Of a stretch of DNA of 64,000 nucleotides, positions 11,601 through 24,690 are shown piece by piece. Both the position numbers and the translations under genes were made by a program. The notes beneath the pieces were generated by a model, which worked only from the letters and a program-made list of their open reading frames with translations, made no database searches and was not told the origin of the DNA. The stretch spans positions 5,573,184-5,637,183 of the forward strand of contig CM040746.1 in the NCBI GenBank assembly GCA_022829145.1, given 5' to 3'. The first letter of the stretch is position 1. Each line of letters opens with the position of its first letter. Origin of the DNA: Albula goreensis. Its lineage: Eukaryota; Chordata; Actinopteri; Albuliformes; Albulidae.

Positions 11601-13406
11601 TAAAAATACTAATTTTTCTGCACCGTAAAAGAATTATAGTGAAAGAACAATTTTTAGACAATGTGTTGCACCCCACCAAGTATGTAGTGGGCAGAACTAA
11701 AATTGAGAATCGCCTTTTGTCAGTCAGCTTCTGCTTATACTGTATATGAGCAAACGCAAACAAACCGAGTGTTCTATATGTGGCATTTGACCAAGGTATC
11801 CGCTTTTGAGACTGTCCAGTCACATCACAGATCTGCTTTTACCAGCGTATCTGTTTTACTGGATTATTCGGAAAAATCATAAAAGCTTACATATAACATA
11901 ATTTTCTCAAAAATAGCAAGATCCCCTTTTCAGATTATCTAGTAACAATTAAATTCAAAAAAAGTAATGCATTTCTTTGACCAAAAGTGTTTGAATGCTG
12001 AATTATGGGATCTCGTTAAAACCAATGGATTTGAGTTAAATGGATGCTTGGATGATCTTTTTTTCAGTACTTTTTCATACAGATAAAGTAATGGTAATAG
12101 AGATCATGTAGATAACCTACCTCAATGCTGAACTGAGAACAGCAGAGGGATAAATCCATAAATCCATCCCAGTCCAGTTTCATTCACCTGCCCCCCTGCA
12201 GGACTTAGGTCCTCACCAAGGCTCCCATTGGCTGTTTCAGCCACCAGTAGCATTGAGTTATTGTGCTGCATGACTTTTCTTCAGTTGATTCTCCTTTCCC
12301 TGTCCTTGTTTTAGGTACCTTCAAGCTCACAATAGAGTTCACAGAAGAATATCCAAATAAACCTCCAACAGTTCGCTTTGTTTCCAAAATGTTTCATCCT
12401 AATGGTAAGAACATATTTTCTTCAAGGTTGGTAATGACAGTCCATTCTTCCTGAGTTCTACTCATTAATGTTTTATGAGTATGTTTTCCTGGGTATGTGC
12501 AAATGCATATGTTGTGGTGTGTAAAAGGAGACTTGTATTCCATGCTCTTCACTAAAGCAGATACTGTATTTTCTCACTAAATTCATTAAAAACATTTCTC
12601 TTCCTTTGTATCACAGTCTATGCAGATGGTAGTATATGTTTGGATATTCTTCAGAACCGCTGGAGTCCAACCTATGATGTTTCTTCAATCTTAACCTCTA
12701 TACAGGTAACATGCTTTTGACACCTCAAATTTCAAATAATAAGCAACTTGCGGACAGATTTTATCAGACAACCTTATACAAAACAACCTGCATAGCTTTT
12801 TAATATACCATCAATTTTTACAACTGCAGTTACAGAAATATTTGGGTTAAATAGAATGTGAAAAGATGTAACTGTACAGCCGGTTCAGGGAATCAAAGCT
12901 ACCACTACTGAGCTACAAGACTAGCTCCCTGGCCTTTGTCCTACACTCATAGTATTACCCATCATATCCAGCAACTTCAGCATAGTTGGATTTACCATCT
13001 ATTGGACCAGTTGCATAACTCTGTAAAAACTCTGTGTGTCTGTTAAATCTATGACAATGATGTTATGACAATGTTGTTTCCCAAAATATTCAGTAAATTC
13101 TTGTGGGGTTACTGAGATGGTCAGTGAATACAAATTGAAATGAAATGGAACCCTGACGCTAGCACTTAAAAAGCGCTCTGTGGAAGCTGACAGAGATGTT
13201 CCCTGGAGCCCAGGGCTGTTTTATCAGTGGATATGTATGTCCTGTGATCATAACTGTGCTTATTTTCTCTGTGATAGTCTCTACTGGATGAGCCAAACCC
13301 CAACAGCCCAGCCAACAGCCAAGCAGCCCAGCTGTACCAGGAGAACAAGCGGGAGTACGAGAAGCGCGTCTCTGCCATCGTGGAACAGAGCTGGCGTGAC
13401 TGTTGA
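8602..13406 (+). CDS. ube2a: Ubiquitin-conjugating enzyme E2 A (RAD6 orthologue), six coding exons
   Basis: Coding exons 8602-8645, 8905-8985, 9587-9612, 12315-12404, 12617-12705 and 13278-13406 total 459 nt, i.e. 152 codons plus TGA, the usual length for this enzyme. All junctions are GT-AG and in phase. The protein starts [15 protein letters not shown] and ends [12 protein letters not shown]. The RDC ending and MVWNAVIFG (not MQWN) point to UBE2A rather than UBE2B. The catalytic cysteine lies in [12 protein letters not shown], preceded by the HPN motif in SKMFHPNVYADG. The enzyme takes ubiquitin from E1 and, with RAD18 or RNF20/40-type E3s, ubiquitinates PCNA and histone H2B in the nucleus. 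From memory it is essentially identical to the human protein. The ATG has an acceptable context and there is no competing upstream in-frame start. Intron 3 (9613-12314) carries a 69-bp minisatellite. Confidence 0.98.
10527..10905. repeat. ~69-bp minisatellite in ube2a intron 3
   Basis: About five to six copies of a ~69-bp unit containing TGGTGACATGCTTAGCATT, GGCTGCAGACTGTGTGG and GGGGCTCATATGGGGGCTCT. The first three are almost perfect. The fourth is shortened, and the last two are diverged. Open frames through it reflect the repeat, not a gene. Confidence 0.9.
12870..12965 (-). mobile_element. Possible tRNA-derived SINE remnant
   Basis: Read on the minus strand, TGTAGCTCAGTAGTGGTAGC resembles a Pol III A box and GCTTTGATTCCC a degraded B box, at roughly tRNA spacing. 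It lies in ube2a intron 5. No A-rich tail or target duplication was recognised, so the call is weak. Confidence 0.3.
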
Positions 13407-13504
13407 CCTCCAGCCCAGTTCAAAACTATGAACTGTATCCAGCCAAGAGAGAACACACAAGAAGAAAAGTAGTATCTCTCAAGAAGAAGAAAAAAAGAAG
13501 TTAA

Positions 13505-13510
13505 AATAAA
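13505..13510 (+). terminator. Proximal polyadenylation signal of ube2a
   Basis: AATAAA about 100 bases after the stop codon. It would give a very short 3' UTR; a second signal at 14576 is also available. Confidence 0.4.
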
Positions 13511-14575
13511 ATACACATCATGTTCTGAATCGTCATCATCTTCCTCCTACTTGTGTAGAGACATTTGTTCTGTGATTGTTGCAAGGTAGAGTGCTGTTGT
13601 GATGTTGTCCCCTCACACTGAATCTCTCCCGGAAATGATCGCACCTTCATCCAAGTAAAAGGACCCAGTTACTTTACGACAGGCGTCTTTTACGTGGTCT
13701 CCAAAGTGAATTTTTTTTTTCTTCAAGCAGAAATTGGACATTTCTTTGGTCCTCTGCTTTTTTTTTAACAGTTTGAAAGTTGCTGTTTCGTTTGGGCTGA
13801 CTGGATTCCGGAGCTTTGAGATTTCTTTTTTTTTTGGTGAGATTTCTCACCCCCTGTGTGACTATCACCAGACTACTGAATCCCTGTCATTTTTAAGATC
13901 ACAGATATTTGCATTTTGGAGTGCTGTTTTTCTTCTAGAGGTTCCCACAGAGACACACGTGCTTCACTGCTCACGCATTCTGACAACTGATTCTGTACAG
14001 AAACTGGAGAAATGAGAAGTGCAGTGCACTGAACCAGGTCACCTTATTTAGGTTTTAATGAATTTTTCCCAATATTGCATCATGTCTGTTACATGAAAGG
14101 GAAAATTCTGATTCACACCAGTCCTCTCTTGGCTGTGACATAAGGTGTGGTGGGTTTTGACAAATCTGTAGTTTGGCACTTTGTGAATCAGTCTGTCCGA
14201 TATCTGACCACAAAAAATGGATTCAGAAGAATGTATCGGTATAGATCTTGTGGGCCAGGGTGGCATGTGTGCAGGTAGCAGTTAGCATTCTCTGCTATCA
14301 TGACCCATGCGTTACATAATCCCAGGTGCAAGCTAGCTAGCTCATTCCATTCAGTTCCATCTAAACTGCAGTTCCCACCATTGGAAAAGCCGAAAAGTCT
14401 CTCCCAGATGCCTGAGGGTGATGCTCGTTTGCTTGTTCTGATGCAGAGGCATTGTCTGTTTAATCTTTTGGGTAGTCTTTTTTTCTTTCTAATGCATATT
14501 TTGAGTTTCAGAGTGACCATATAACTTTGCACTAGTAACCCATATTAAGAAACTACATTTTTCTCACTTCTTGTA

Positions 14576-14581
14576 AATAAA
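14576..14581 (+). terminator. Distal polyadenylation signal of ube2a
   Basis: AATAAA after TTGTA, ~1.17 kb after the stop codon, at the end of a T-rich stretch typical of a vertebrate 3' UTR. Use of both sites would give alternative 3' UTRs. Confidence 0.5.
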
Positions 14582-14599
14582 AAAGGTTTAAAATCCATG

Positions 14600-17500
14600 G
14601 AGAGTTTTTGTCCTTTGGAGGTAACAGACTATTTGGGCATGATATTAAAAAGAAGCATCTGACAGTTTTTCTATTGAAATTACTGCTGTTGAGGGAAGTT
14701 TTGTGACGTGTCTTTCACTAATGCATTAAGTGTTTAAATTGCCCTGTTCGGGTGCAGTCATTTTGTTACAAAGATGCCCTTCTCAAGTTATCTGGAAGGC
14801 AGTATCTTTATCTCTGGAGCCAAAATGGTTCCAAGATTACCTGGGTCAGTGTCTCAGGGTGTTGGAGCTCAGTGTTTCTGCAGGAAAGTCAATGCACAAG
14901 GTATCTGGGGAAAAAAAAAAAAAAAGGCGGGGTGTGCAAATTCCAACATTTTTGGAGCTTGCTGACCCCCACCCGGTCCCTTTTCAATGGCTGAAGTAGA
15001 GGTGAGCCAGAGGTGTTTCCACATTAAATGAACAGGCGCTGTCAGTTTTATTGGCTGAACCCTGACAGGACAGCTGGCCTGGAGCTTAAGGTGTATCCAG
15101 TAGGATGTCAATGAAAGACAAAGCAAGAGAAGAATGTTTTTATACGAGATGATGGTAGTGTCAGACAGTATGGCCTTGGCTCACTGAATAAGTGACAGCT
15201 TCAGTTTCTGCTTCATGATTTTCCCGGTGCCTTTCCATTGACAGGCTGTCCAAGCTTTCATTCATCATGTTACCTCATGTGAGAGTTCCTCCTAGATCAC
15301 TAACAGTTTCTGCACAGCAAGGTGTCACTGTCGACACACAGATACAGAAGTCTGTATCTGACCAGAGTCTGGTTTGCATAAATACAACGATGGCCCAAAT
15401 TCAATTGTAGATTTTCAGTTTTTGTCCTGGCAACTGTATGCAAAGGATTATTGATGTGTTACTCAGCTGGGGAGCAGAAAAAGTCTCAGGCCATTGACCA
15501 CCATCCCTTCTGTGGTGTGCCAAACAGCAGTAGGATTGCCTGTCTGGGTTTTGTACTGCCCCTGACAGTAACACCTAATTAATTTTGGTGACTAATGAGA
15601 AGTGCAAGAACAATTAGTTTAACTTGCTTTGTACCTCATCATAAACAAAGATAGTTCCTTGGGTTAAGCACTGACTAACGATCATATTCATATTTGGGAT
15701 TAGTTATGAGTTCAGGATGACTTGTAGAGGGGCCTCCTTCAGCTTAAGTCTGGATGAGTGGTATACCTTACAGTCCAGAGCATACACATGTTTTAGGGGT
15801 CATTTTTCCATCTTTTGCTCCACTTGATTCAAGCATCTGCATACTAGCCCTACATAGAGATTCAGGAAGAGGAAACAGTGCACATTTCGTCCCCTCAATT
15901 CACACAGTGACCAGCCCTCACTAGGTACATACTGTTTATGCCATTGGAGGAACACAAGGTCAATATGATCAGTTCAGGGAACTTGCAGGCACCCAGCCAG
16001 CTAGGAGAGCTGCTGAAGAGTGATTAGACCAAGGAGCCCAGCTGGCTTCACCAGTTCTTCCCCAGAGAAGCTAAGTTGCCTGTTCCTTCGCTAATAGGCA
16101 CCTCTGGATATAGCAATAATGACGAGCTGGAGTATAACCCTAACCAGGCTGGTACTGGGAGACCTGCTAAAGGGAGGGTGGGAGGGGGTCAACAGGATAT
16201 TCCCTGGTTCATCCAGTGTTGAGTCACTATGGTGCTTTGCTGGTGGACTGCAAAAGGAAAGCAAGTGGAAGTTTCCCTTCATTCTGGAGGAGGAGATATT
16301 TGCTTGTGTGTGCTCTACTTAAAGTGATAGGACTAGCCTTTGAAAACACAATGGGGAAATTCAAAATCTGGAGGGAAGAAAAGGAAGAGATTAAATGATG
16401 CTCATAGAGGAGGATTTGGAGGTGGCCCAGCATAATATGAAGCATTAAATCCCCAAAAAAAAACCAGATCATCTAAAACACGTTATCTGTTGTAAGGCAA
16501 GTTATTAAACTGGATAGTGTTTTGGGGAAAAAAGGCAACATAACAGCTTTAAAATGAGGAAGATACACAGCTTGTGGCCACATTTTTCATGTAGCAGGCA
16601 GAATACCAGATTTGCCTCCAAAACCAATAGGGCTCCTTTTGCAATAACACAGCACTATAATAATTATCTTGGGATCATTGACTTTTTTTGGGTGTAAGGT
16701 GATCTTGGGGTTTTCAGGTCAAAATTATGTGAAAAACCAATGCAACAACTGAAGGAGAGTTACTCTACCACAAAATGAGTAACTCCTCAAACTTCCATTT
16801 TTATGGGAGTTCTTGACCACTTAGACAACCTTGCACTGCTGAACAGAGAGAGTTCCCACAAGGCCAATGGGCAGCCGCACACGCCGTCAGTTTAAAGTTC
16901 ACCTGCATTAGGTTTCTGTGCACGGACACACCCACCTCCCAGGTATACAGTGCCCCAAAAATCGCTTACAGGTACGGTTTGCATAATGGCATATTCTGAG
17001 CCCCACACTGCAGAAACAAGTTTACTCTGTACTATAAAACACGATTGGTTCTTGTGGCTCCCGATGTGGTTAAATCAGTAGCAATCAATCACTCCTCACA
17101 CACACACAAGCAAAGCTGAAGTGGGTCAGTGGAAACCTGGCTGTCGTTTAAGCCTCATTTGCAGGGTGCCCAACACATTCACGCAGTTAAACCCTCTCCA
17201 TGTTCTTTGGATTCTGACGGTAGCACAGCAGTGGATACCTGCATGCCAGGCGCCAATGCTGGCTCGCTCCTGCACCGCACAACACCAGAGCACACATGTG
17301 CTGTCTGCTGCCCCTGCCAACATCAAACACAGATCTGTCCCTATTGCACACTTTTTCTGGAAGTTTTTACCAACTTCTTTACCTGCCAGCTGAAGACCTT
17401 TCATTCCCAGTGACAACACCTGACCTATCTGAGGTGTTTGTGTCCTTAGGGACACAAACTGTAGGGAATACAGTAGCACATTTCAGCGCACCTGCAGCTC

Positions 17501-19200
17501 AAGTGGCACTGGACGCAAAAAGGTCATTAAAGTTTCACTGGCTCCAGCGTCACCTAAGCCTCTTGTGTATTTGTTGCAATCAACTGGGGGACTGAAGGTA
17601 CTGCTTAACTGCTATACTGCATTATAGAGGGAAAACACACACAAGCATGTAATACATGAGACGAGTGAGCTCTAAAACCCAGTGACTGCATGCTATTAGC
17701 CACCTGCACTGCTGCCCCAAGGCCCCATATCACCATGTCTTCTGCTTCTTCAGTTCCATTATGGTCTATATATTGCTGTCCTACCGATCATTGCGTCTCA
17801 GTTGTTACCAATATGTATGAACCTTAAAATGACACAGCTCTCAAGTCATCTTAAAGACTGCTGTTGTTAAATATACATGGAAAACACCATCTGTTCCACT
17901 CAAAGAAAAAAGGTAATGAGTCATCCACAGGTTTCCACTTACATATGCCAGCAAAGAACATGCCAGCCAGCCCATATGAATCTCTGCCAAACCCCCTCAC
18001 TGTTAACAGGACTCGGTATCAACTATCTATCTATAACTATTGGTTTGTTAATGTCATAAAAGATATTTCATTTCTGCAAGGTCTATAGTTTTGAATGAAA
18101 ATGTTATTCCACTATGAAATTTGTGTTAAATAGTAAATCTGATTTTACTCATTTTGAACCCATCTCCCACAGATGCAACAGGCTATAAACACAGTAAACA
18201 ATTCTACATTTATTTTCACTTGTGATTATGGGTTGTCTCATGTACATCGTTATGGCAACAGACCTGAGATTATTTTTGCAAGAAACTATTTTTGGAAACC
18301 ATCCAACTGCAGCCAGTGAACAGGCACACAGGAAGGAACAAACTAAATCCCATACCATTCGGATCCTTATGTTATACCCTCTCCCTCCATTGAGTTGAAT
18401 TTGAAGCAATTCTTTCACAACATGTGACCACTGTGTGGTGATGCTGTACTCTTGGCCCTCTGAAAAAAAGCATGAGACCGATAAACACTCATGGATTCAG
18501 GCTACAGAGTGTAAGTTTCCATAAACATGATCTCCCTTGTGAAATATGCTGAGGTTTGTTTGTTTTTAAATCCATGTATTTCCATTCACAAAGCATCTCA
18601 GACTAGGAGATCTAGGGTCACTTTTGCCTTTTAGCTCATACAGAAAAGGACAGGATGTTGAGAGGGGATGGCGATCCTGGATCAGCTCAACAAACTGTGC
18701 TGTGAATACGGACCCGAGTCAATGTACAAACAACCACGGTTTAGTTCTCTGCATAAATAAGTACAAAACATCTGCAACTTCCAGACATGTGAAATCCACT
18801 GGAAGATTCTTTTAAGATTTAATTTATTTGTTATTCATGGTTATTACAGCTGTAAAAACAGGCAGACAAGTCAACTGTATCCACATAAACTTTATGCAAC
18901 ATGTCAAGAAGAAATTACTGCTTAACAGTAAAGTCTGCATTTACCTGGTCAAAGAAATCCAAAACGTCAAACAAAGACAACTTGGATCTCATCGAATCTG
19001 CACTGTCACTCAAGAAAATTATCGAATGTTTTTGCAGCAACATCAGTGTTCCTAAAATATGCAAAAAGGACGTGACCTGATATCTCACTCTGAACGGTGA
19101 ATCAGTTTTACTTTAAGCTGAAACATTACAGGTCCCAAAAATGTTGAGAAAGTTGTCCGGCTCTTGGCAAGGCTTTTCACAACGCACTTCATGTTAATGA
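14600..19200. other. Intergenic region between convergent ube2a and nkrf
   Basis: No exon of a recognisable protein family was found on either strand. Short open frames of 60-117 codons lack coding features. An A run at 14911-14925 may be a retroposon tail. Part of the right end may belong to the nkrf 3' UTR. Confidence 0.5.
18823..18828 (-). terminator. Candidate distal polyadenylation signal of nkrf
   Basis: AATAAA on the minus strand, ~1.0 kb beyond the nkrf stop codon. It is one of two candidates; the other is at 19250-19255. Confidence 0.3.
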
Positions 19201-19249
19201 TGATGAGCAATGAGCTTTAGTAGACTACTGAGGCCGTCCAAGGGAAGGA

Positions 19250-19255
19250 TTTATT
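19250..19255 (-). terminator. Candidate proximal polyadenylation signal of nkrf
   Basis: AATAAA on the minus strand, ~0.58 kb beyond the nkrf stop codon. Confidence 0.35.
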
Positions 19256-19831
19256 ACAATCCTAGTATACCATACTCACATGACATAACTAAATGACACT
19301 TATGCAATGTTTCCAGAGGTCAAGTGTTGTAAATGCTTTGATGTACTTTTTTTAAGATGGCTCCCTTTGTAGTATGTATCTTATTTAACTCCAGTATTTG
19401 ATTCACATGTTAGGAGAAAAATCATGACAAAGGTAGTTTGTGTACAATACAGTACATGGTGCTTCTCAAAGTTAATCTAAATACATAGACAAAGGGGTGC
19501 GAGCTACAGTAGATTACACTAGAAGGAATCATGGAATGACATATTTAGAAGCAGAGGCGTAGAAGAGAGTAATTCCTTTAACACAACTGCAAAATTTTGC
19601 ATCCAACAGCCTCTGCTCAGTCACGTGATGCATGGTGAATTCTTTAATTCTTGTAAGGGATGAGGAACACAGTAGCAACATGAATTTCCAGAGGGAAAAA
19701 TGCTTTTTTGAAGAATGCATTTAACATTGTTTTTTAAGGAGCAAAACAAATAAAAAGATAGGACCTTAATGAAGTGCATTTTTTCTCATTACAATGAAGG
19801 AGCAATGGCGAGTTCATGAGTCCCGGTGCAG

Positions 19832-22800
19832 TCAGTGGGAGGCCTGGGGTTTGACTAACTCATAGCGACCCACCTGGCCCTCCTGCAGGAGCTGCCCGAT
19901 CAGCTGGTCCTTGTGGACCTTGCGGCTGACGATGAGGAAGCGCTGCCGACCCTGCCCGTAGGACTTGCTGCGCAGGCCATACTTCTGTGATATCTGGTGG
20001 ATCTGCTTGCGCTCGTCATTGTTGAGCTCAGTGGAGAAGCGTAAGTCGTCCTGCCGGTCCGAGCTGGCGTAGTTGCGGATGATTTCCTCGATATCGCGCT
20101 TGCTGAGCTGGTTACCGGGCTTGTCTGCATCCAGCCCCAGCCCCTCTCGGGAGAACTGTTCCTTGACCTTGATTGGCTCAGCGATTCCTTCGCCCTCCCG
20201 GCCCAGCCCGCCCCCTTTCCAGCCCATCTTCCGCAACAGCTGGTTCCCGATGTTGTCCTCCTTGATCTCCTGGCGGGTGGCCTCCTCCCCAGAGCGGGCC
20301 AGGATCTGGTTTCGGGAGATGGCGTCCACGTTGCCCTCCTTCCTCAGGTTGGATTTCACCACAGCCTGCGTCTGCCTGAGCGTGGCCAAGGCCTCTTCCG
20401 CCGCGATGTGCTTGACCGTCTTCTTGGGCCCCACGCCAGCTGCCACGTACTGGCCCTCCAGGTACACCTCACACCTCCAGCGGTGGTCGGGCAGTACCAT
20501 AAATTTATAGTCGGCGGAGACCTTGTTGAACTGCGCCGTGTCGTTGATGATGCAGATGGCGTTGTCCGAGTTCTCCAGGATGACCAGCTCGCTCAGGTGC
20601 TTCTTCCTCCCGCCGTGGTGCCCGCCATAGCGACTGCCCGAGGGGTCGGAGGAGTAGTGGTTCCCCTGGAAAACTGCTGCTGCTCCTGCTGCTTGGCCGC
20701 CTGGTTCAGGCGCAGTTTCCTTAGGGCCTCCTCGGCAGCTGCATGCTTGGAGGTCTTCTTGTTCCCGGTTGCCTGAGCAACCAGCTCGTCCTGCAGGTAG
20801 ACACTGCACTGCCAGACACTGCTGTTGGGGACCAGGTCAAACTTGTAGTCGATCTTCATCCGGTTGAAGGCGGCCGAGTTGTTGAGGATGCAGATGGCGT
20901 CATGGGCATTGTCCACGATGACGAACTCAGTCCAGTGCTTGCGGCGGTCGTGCTCGTACTGGCCCTTAGAGCTCGGAGGAGGCTTGTCCTCTGGGTTGCG
21001 CAGGGCCGGGAGGAAGGAGGGGGTTGGGGAGTGGGTCTGGCATACCACCATATCATTAACATACAGGTGCCTGTGCTTGCGTTGGACCACCCGCACCTCC
21101 ACAGGCTTCAGGAACAGTTTGACGGCCTGCTCTGATGCTCGGTCCCTGGCCCCGTTTTTGCTGCCAGAGTATCCTGTGGACAAGTAGACACACTGGCACC
21201 TCAGCTCACAGGCATAGCCGTCCGACGGGACCTTCCTGTTCTTGGGAAGGTCTGATGGAGGGATGTCCTTCAGGTTAACGTAGATGTACTCTGGGTTAGT
21301 TTTGCAGGCCTGGATGCTTCGGCTTAGGATGAAGTTGTAGTTGGGAGTGTCTGGGCCACTCATTGACGTGGGGTCTTTGAAAGTGACGGCCATTGCAGAC
21401 GCCACCCTGGCGATCAGCCGCTGCTTCTCCTCTAGCACAGCTGGGGAGATAGGTGTGGGCTGGGAGGAGCCGGAGCCAGAGCCGGAGCCTGAGCCAGAAT
21501 AAGAGGATGGGCTGCTGTCTCCAGGGCTATTGTACACCCTGCTAAAAGCCCTGGTGGAGGAGGGCCTGTCCTGGTGCCCAAAGCCCAAGCCCTGACGCCC
21601 GGAATCCCAGCCGCCCGAACGGCTGCCTCCCCGAAAATCATCAAACCTGCGGGCATGGAAAGAGGAGTCTGAGTGCCGGGCGCTGTGTGCTTCAAACCTC
21701 GCAGTGTAGTCCTGCTGCGTTCTTGCCATGAAGCTGGAGGAGCACCCTCGGCTGCCGAACCCTAAGCCTCCGGTGCTGCTGGCGCCCATGTCGCGGTCCC
21801 TCCGGCGGGTCCAGGAATCGGACGAGTACGGTGTGGCACTCTGTGAGAAGGAGGACGACGACGACCCAGGGGAGCTGTACGGTCTGCCGCCATACAACGA
21901 CGGGCTGTCATAGTCCCTCTGTCTCCCACTGTTCATCTCCCCCCTCCGACGCTCCTTCTCATTCTCCTTCTCATCTGTGCCTCCACCGGTGGTGCCACTG
22001 CTGACAAAGTGCACAGGCTCAAACCGCGGTCGGGGACCAAACTTGGAAACTGGCATCTTCCTCATAGGCTCCTCCCCTGTATTTAAGAGAAGCAAAACCG
22101 CTGTCATTGTATTCTCCAGATCCAACAGCAGGCCTGAAACATCTACAGCCCCTGCATAAGAGCACAGGGAGCTATGTCCTCCTGGTGACTCCTCACAACA
22201 GGGGGCTCTCTGCTTTAACTTAATTCCATTCAATTCACAACTTAAACTTCCATGACTCATGTATGTATTATGCAAACATTTGTGAACAAACATATCCGCA
22301 TACACCAGGCAGGCAAACCTTTAGAGAACAGTAGACATTCTGTAACAACAAATAGGAATGTATACACCAATATATAGGAGTGCACACAGGGGCTTTTAAA
22401 CTTAAATGGAAGCTCATTTTAATTAAACCTATTCTTAAAAAGTGTTATTAAAACCAGATTTACAGAGTGAAGGTATTGGTGCTGAACTCTTAAAGCTGCT
22501 TGCTCTTTTTTTAATTACACATTTACGTAATATGGTTATGAGAATTACTCAAACTAAGTTAACCTTTTAAAATGAACTGCAAAGGGTCATGCATTAACAC
22601 CTTGTTTAAATAGTGTTATCACTGCTGTGCTTCACTGTGACAAGGTCATTAACTGTGAAAGCCAGACCCTACTTTCTTTTTCATTAAAATTTGATTGAAA
22701 TTCATATTTACTGATCCAATTATGTGTTAACTATGTGTTTCCTCCCTCATGCATCAAATAAAACCATCTATCTTTAGAGTTATCTGCAATTTTCAGACGA

Positions 22801-23739
22801 AATTTGATTCCCCATTAAATATGTCTCAACATTAATTTCAAAATATTACTCTGAAGCTATTTTTTTAAATCAAAGTTTACTGAAAGCATGCTTTCACTTG
22901 TTCTTTCATTTGCAGTCCTTCCTATATTATAACAGACACTAACTGGGAAAACAAGCACAATGACAAGAATAGACTGCATAGCATTGCTTAACTGGTGTAT
23001 CATTGATTTGAAAACTCTGATTCGTTTGAGACACACGTCAGAGCAAAGTTAACTTCACACTAGTTTGCAATGCAAGTATTGCAGTCAGTGTAACTGTTGC
23101 CTTCTCCATGTGTGAAATGAATGGGACATACATATCAGTGTTTAAAATAAACACAACAGCAACTACAGTAATACACTCTACTTGACCATTTCAGCAGAGA
23201 CTTATGAGCCCAGACTGTGTTTGCTGCTGCACTTGAGGAGTATGACCCTAATCTGTCCCCATCAGGCAGGGAGCAACGAGCCTCCCCAGACCAAAGGCAC
23301 AGGATAGCGAGAGGCCGCTTTCATGAGGCTAGGCTAGGCCAATGAAACTTTAGCCTGCTCCTCACAACATCTCAAACTTCCTTTCAAAAACAACCTGCTC
23401 TTAATCACTGTACACATACAGAGGTGTGTTAATGGTAAGCAGTTTAATAGGATACCATTTTCCCATACCTTTGCTAGACTCCAAAATGTCAATTTTCAAA
23501 TTGTTTTCTCTACTGCATAGCAGAATTTCCATGTTATAATGAGTAAATTTCCATGTGAATTCATTGAGCTGAATTATTAACAGTAAAAGTAAAAAAAAAT
23601 GAACAGTTCACATCACCCACAAAAGGGATTCAAAGGGTCCAAACTCACTGCCATCAGATGAAATCGGCCTCTTTTTTGCTTCAGAACTGGGAACCAGCTG
23701 GTAAGAGGGCATCTCGCCAACACCAATCCCTTCTGCCAT
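19832..23739 (-). CDS. nkrf: NF-kappa-B-repressing factor, two coding exons, with a one-base frameshift in the large exon
   Basis: Coding exon A is 23739 down to 23649 (starts MAEGIGVGEMPSYQLV, donor GTGAGT). Coding exon B is 22076 down to 19832 (acceptor ATACAG, stop TGA). The joined product is about 778 residues; human NKRF is ~690. Order along the protein (approximate): an Arg/Ser/Gly-rich N-terminus; an XRN2-binding (XTBD-type) region at ~245-345 with SIQACKTNPEYIYVNL; dsRNA-binding-like domains at ~409-485 and ~520-600; a G-patch at ~639-680 (LLRKMGWKGGGLG); and an R3H domain at ~690-747. NKRF binds RNA and DNA, represses NF-kappa-B targets and acts with XRN2 and DHX15 in nucleolar pre-rRNA processing. 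The reading frame breaks near 20670-20673. Upstream it reads KQQEQQQF and then runs off to a stop at ~20593; downstream, QGNHYSSDPSGSRYGG lies in another frame. One missing base in a short T run explains this. Sequence on both sides is well conserved, so a sequencing error is as likely as a true lesion. Confidence 0.93.
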
Positions 23740-24639
23740 GTCCAGCACCTTCCACGTCAATTCAGGGCCATACCTTCAGATAGGAGAGGTTAATCAAGGG
23801 AGCAAAGAATCAGTCTGAGTAAAATTAACTCAAGCCTTCAGCTACACCTGACATGAGGAGCCTCAATCAACAGTGGTCTAACTAAATTTGTTGTAGTACT
23901 TACAGCTAACTGCTTTACACTTCAATAAGGCACTTAGTTATAACACTGCTAAATAACTGACATTAAAACGCAAAAGGTAACTTTGAATCTAAGGTCTGTG
24001 TCAAGACAGTATCCAGGCAGGCTAGTCGCTGATTAATGACAAAATATCGAATATTATGCAATTTATTAATATCCCAAACCACGTTTTATAGCATCAGCTA
24101 CTGCTATAATGCCACGCATTTCATAAATATCACTTGTTACAGCGGGCTATCTTTCTCAGCGAGGTGAACTACTTTGAGATGAAGTCAGATACTGCTTTAA
24201 TTTTTTATTTTTGCTAAGGTTTGACAGATAAGTAGCCAGTCGCTATATTTTATGGATTACTGTAATATTAGTAAAGTTACAACTAATTTAAATGTTTTGA
24301 ATGATTTACTAATGACGTCCTCCTGACAGCTAATAGATAGCTAACGATAGTTAGCCAACATATTCCTAATGTTTTGGTCCCCCTACCTTGCATCATGTAT
24401 CCCACAAAGTCGAAACGTTGACAAGAGCTTGATCGATACCTCCCTATCTGTTCAATTTGGTTTTCCGCGTAAAACACAATAAGAATTACTGTTATACTGT
24501 CAGAGACTTTTCACTTTCCAATTTCGGGAAAGAAAGATAGGCCGCTACCTTGTGGGTTATCTACTCTATGGCACTTGCCACACATTCGGCAAATCAGCTA
24601 ACTGGATAGCCAGCTCGCTAGCTAGGTCAGCGTCATCAA

Positions 24640-24690
24640 CAACATGGCCGCCACGGCTTTTCGCAGTGCACTGTGGGAACGGTGTGGAGG
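24640..24690. promoter_or_regulatory. Possible alternative nkrf promoter with YY1-type element
   Basis: ACATGGCCGCCACGGC matches a YY1 site of the kind found at housekeeping transcription starts, followed by GCAGTGCACTGTGGGAAC. It lies within the nkrf 5' intron, ~900 bases upstream of the coding start. On the plus strand, an ATG at 24865 followed by ...AAAAG and GTTAGT ~230 bases later could mark a divergent transcript, but no downstream exon was identified. Confidence 0.35.

Noticed and set aside
20073-21187. Plus-strand open frames of 107-145 codons across nkrf
   Set aside because: They are antisense shadows of the GC-rich nkrf coding exon.
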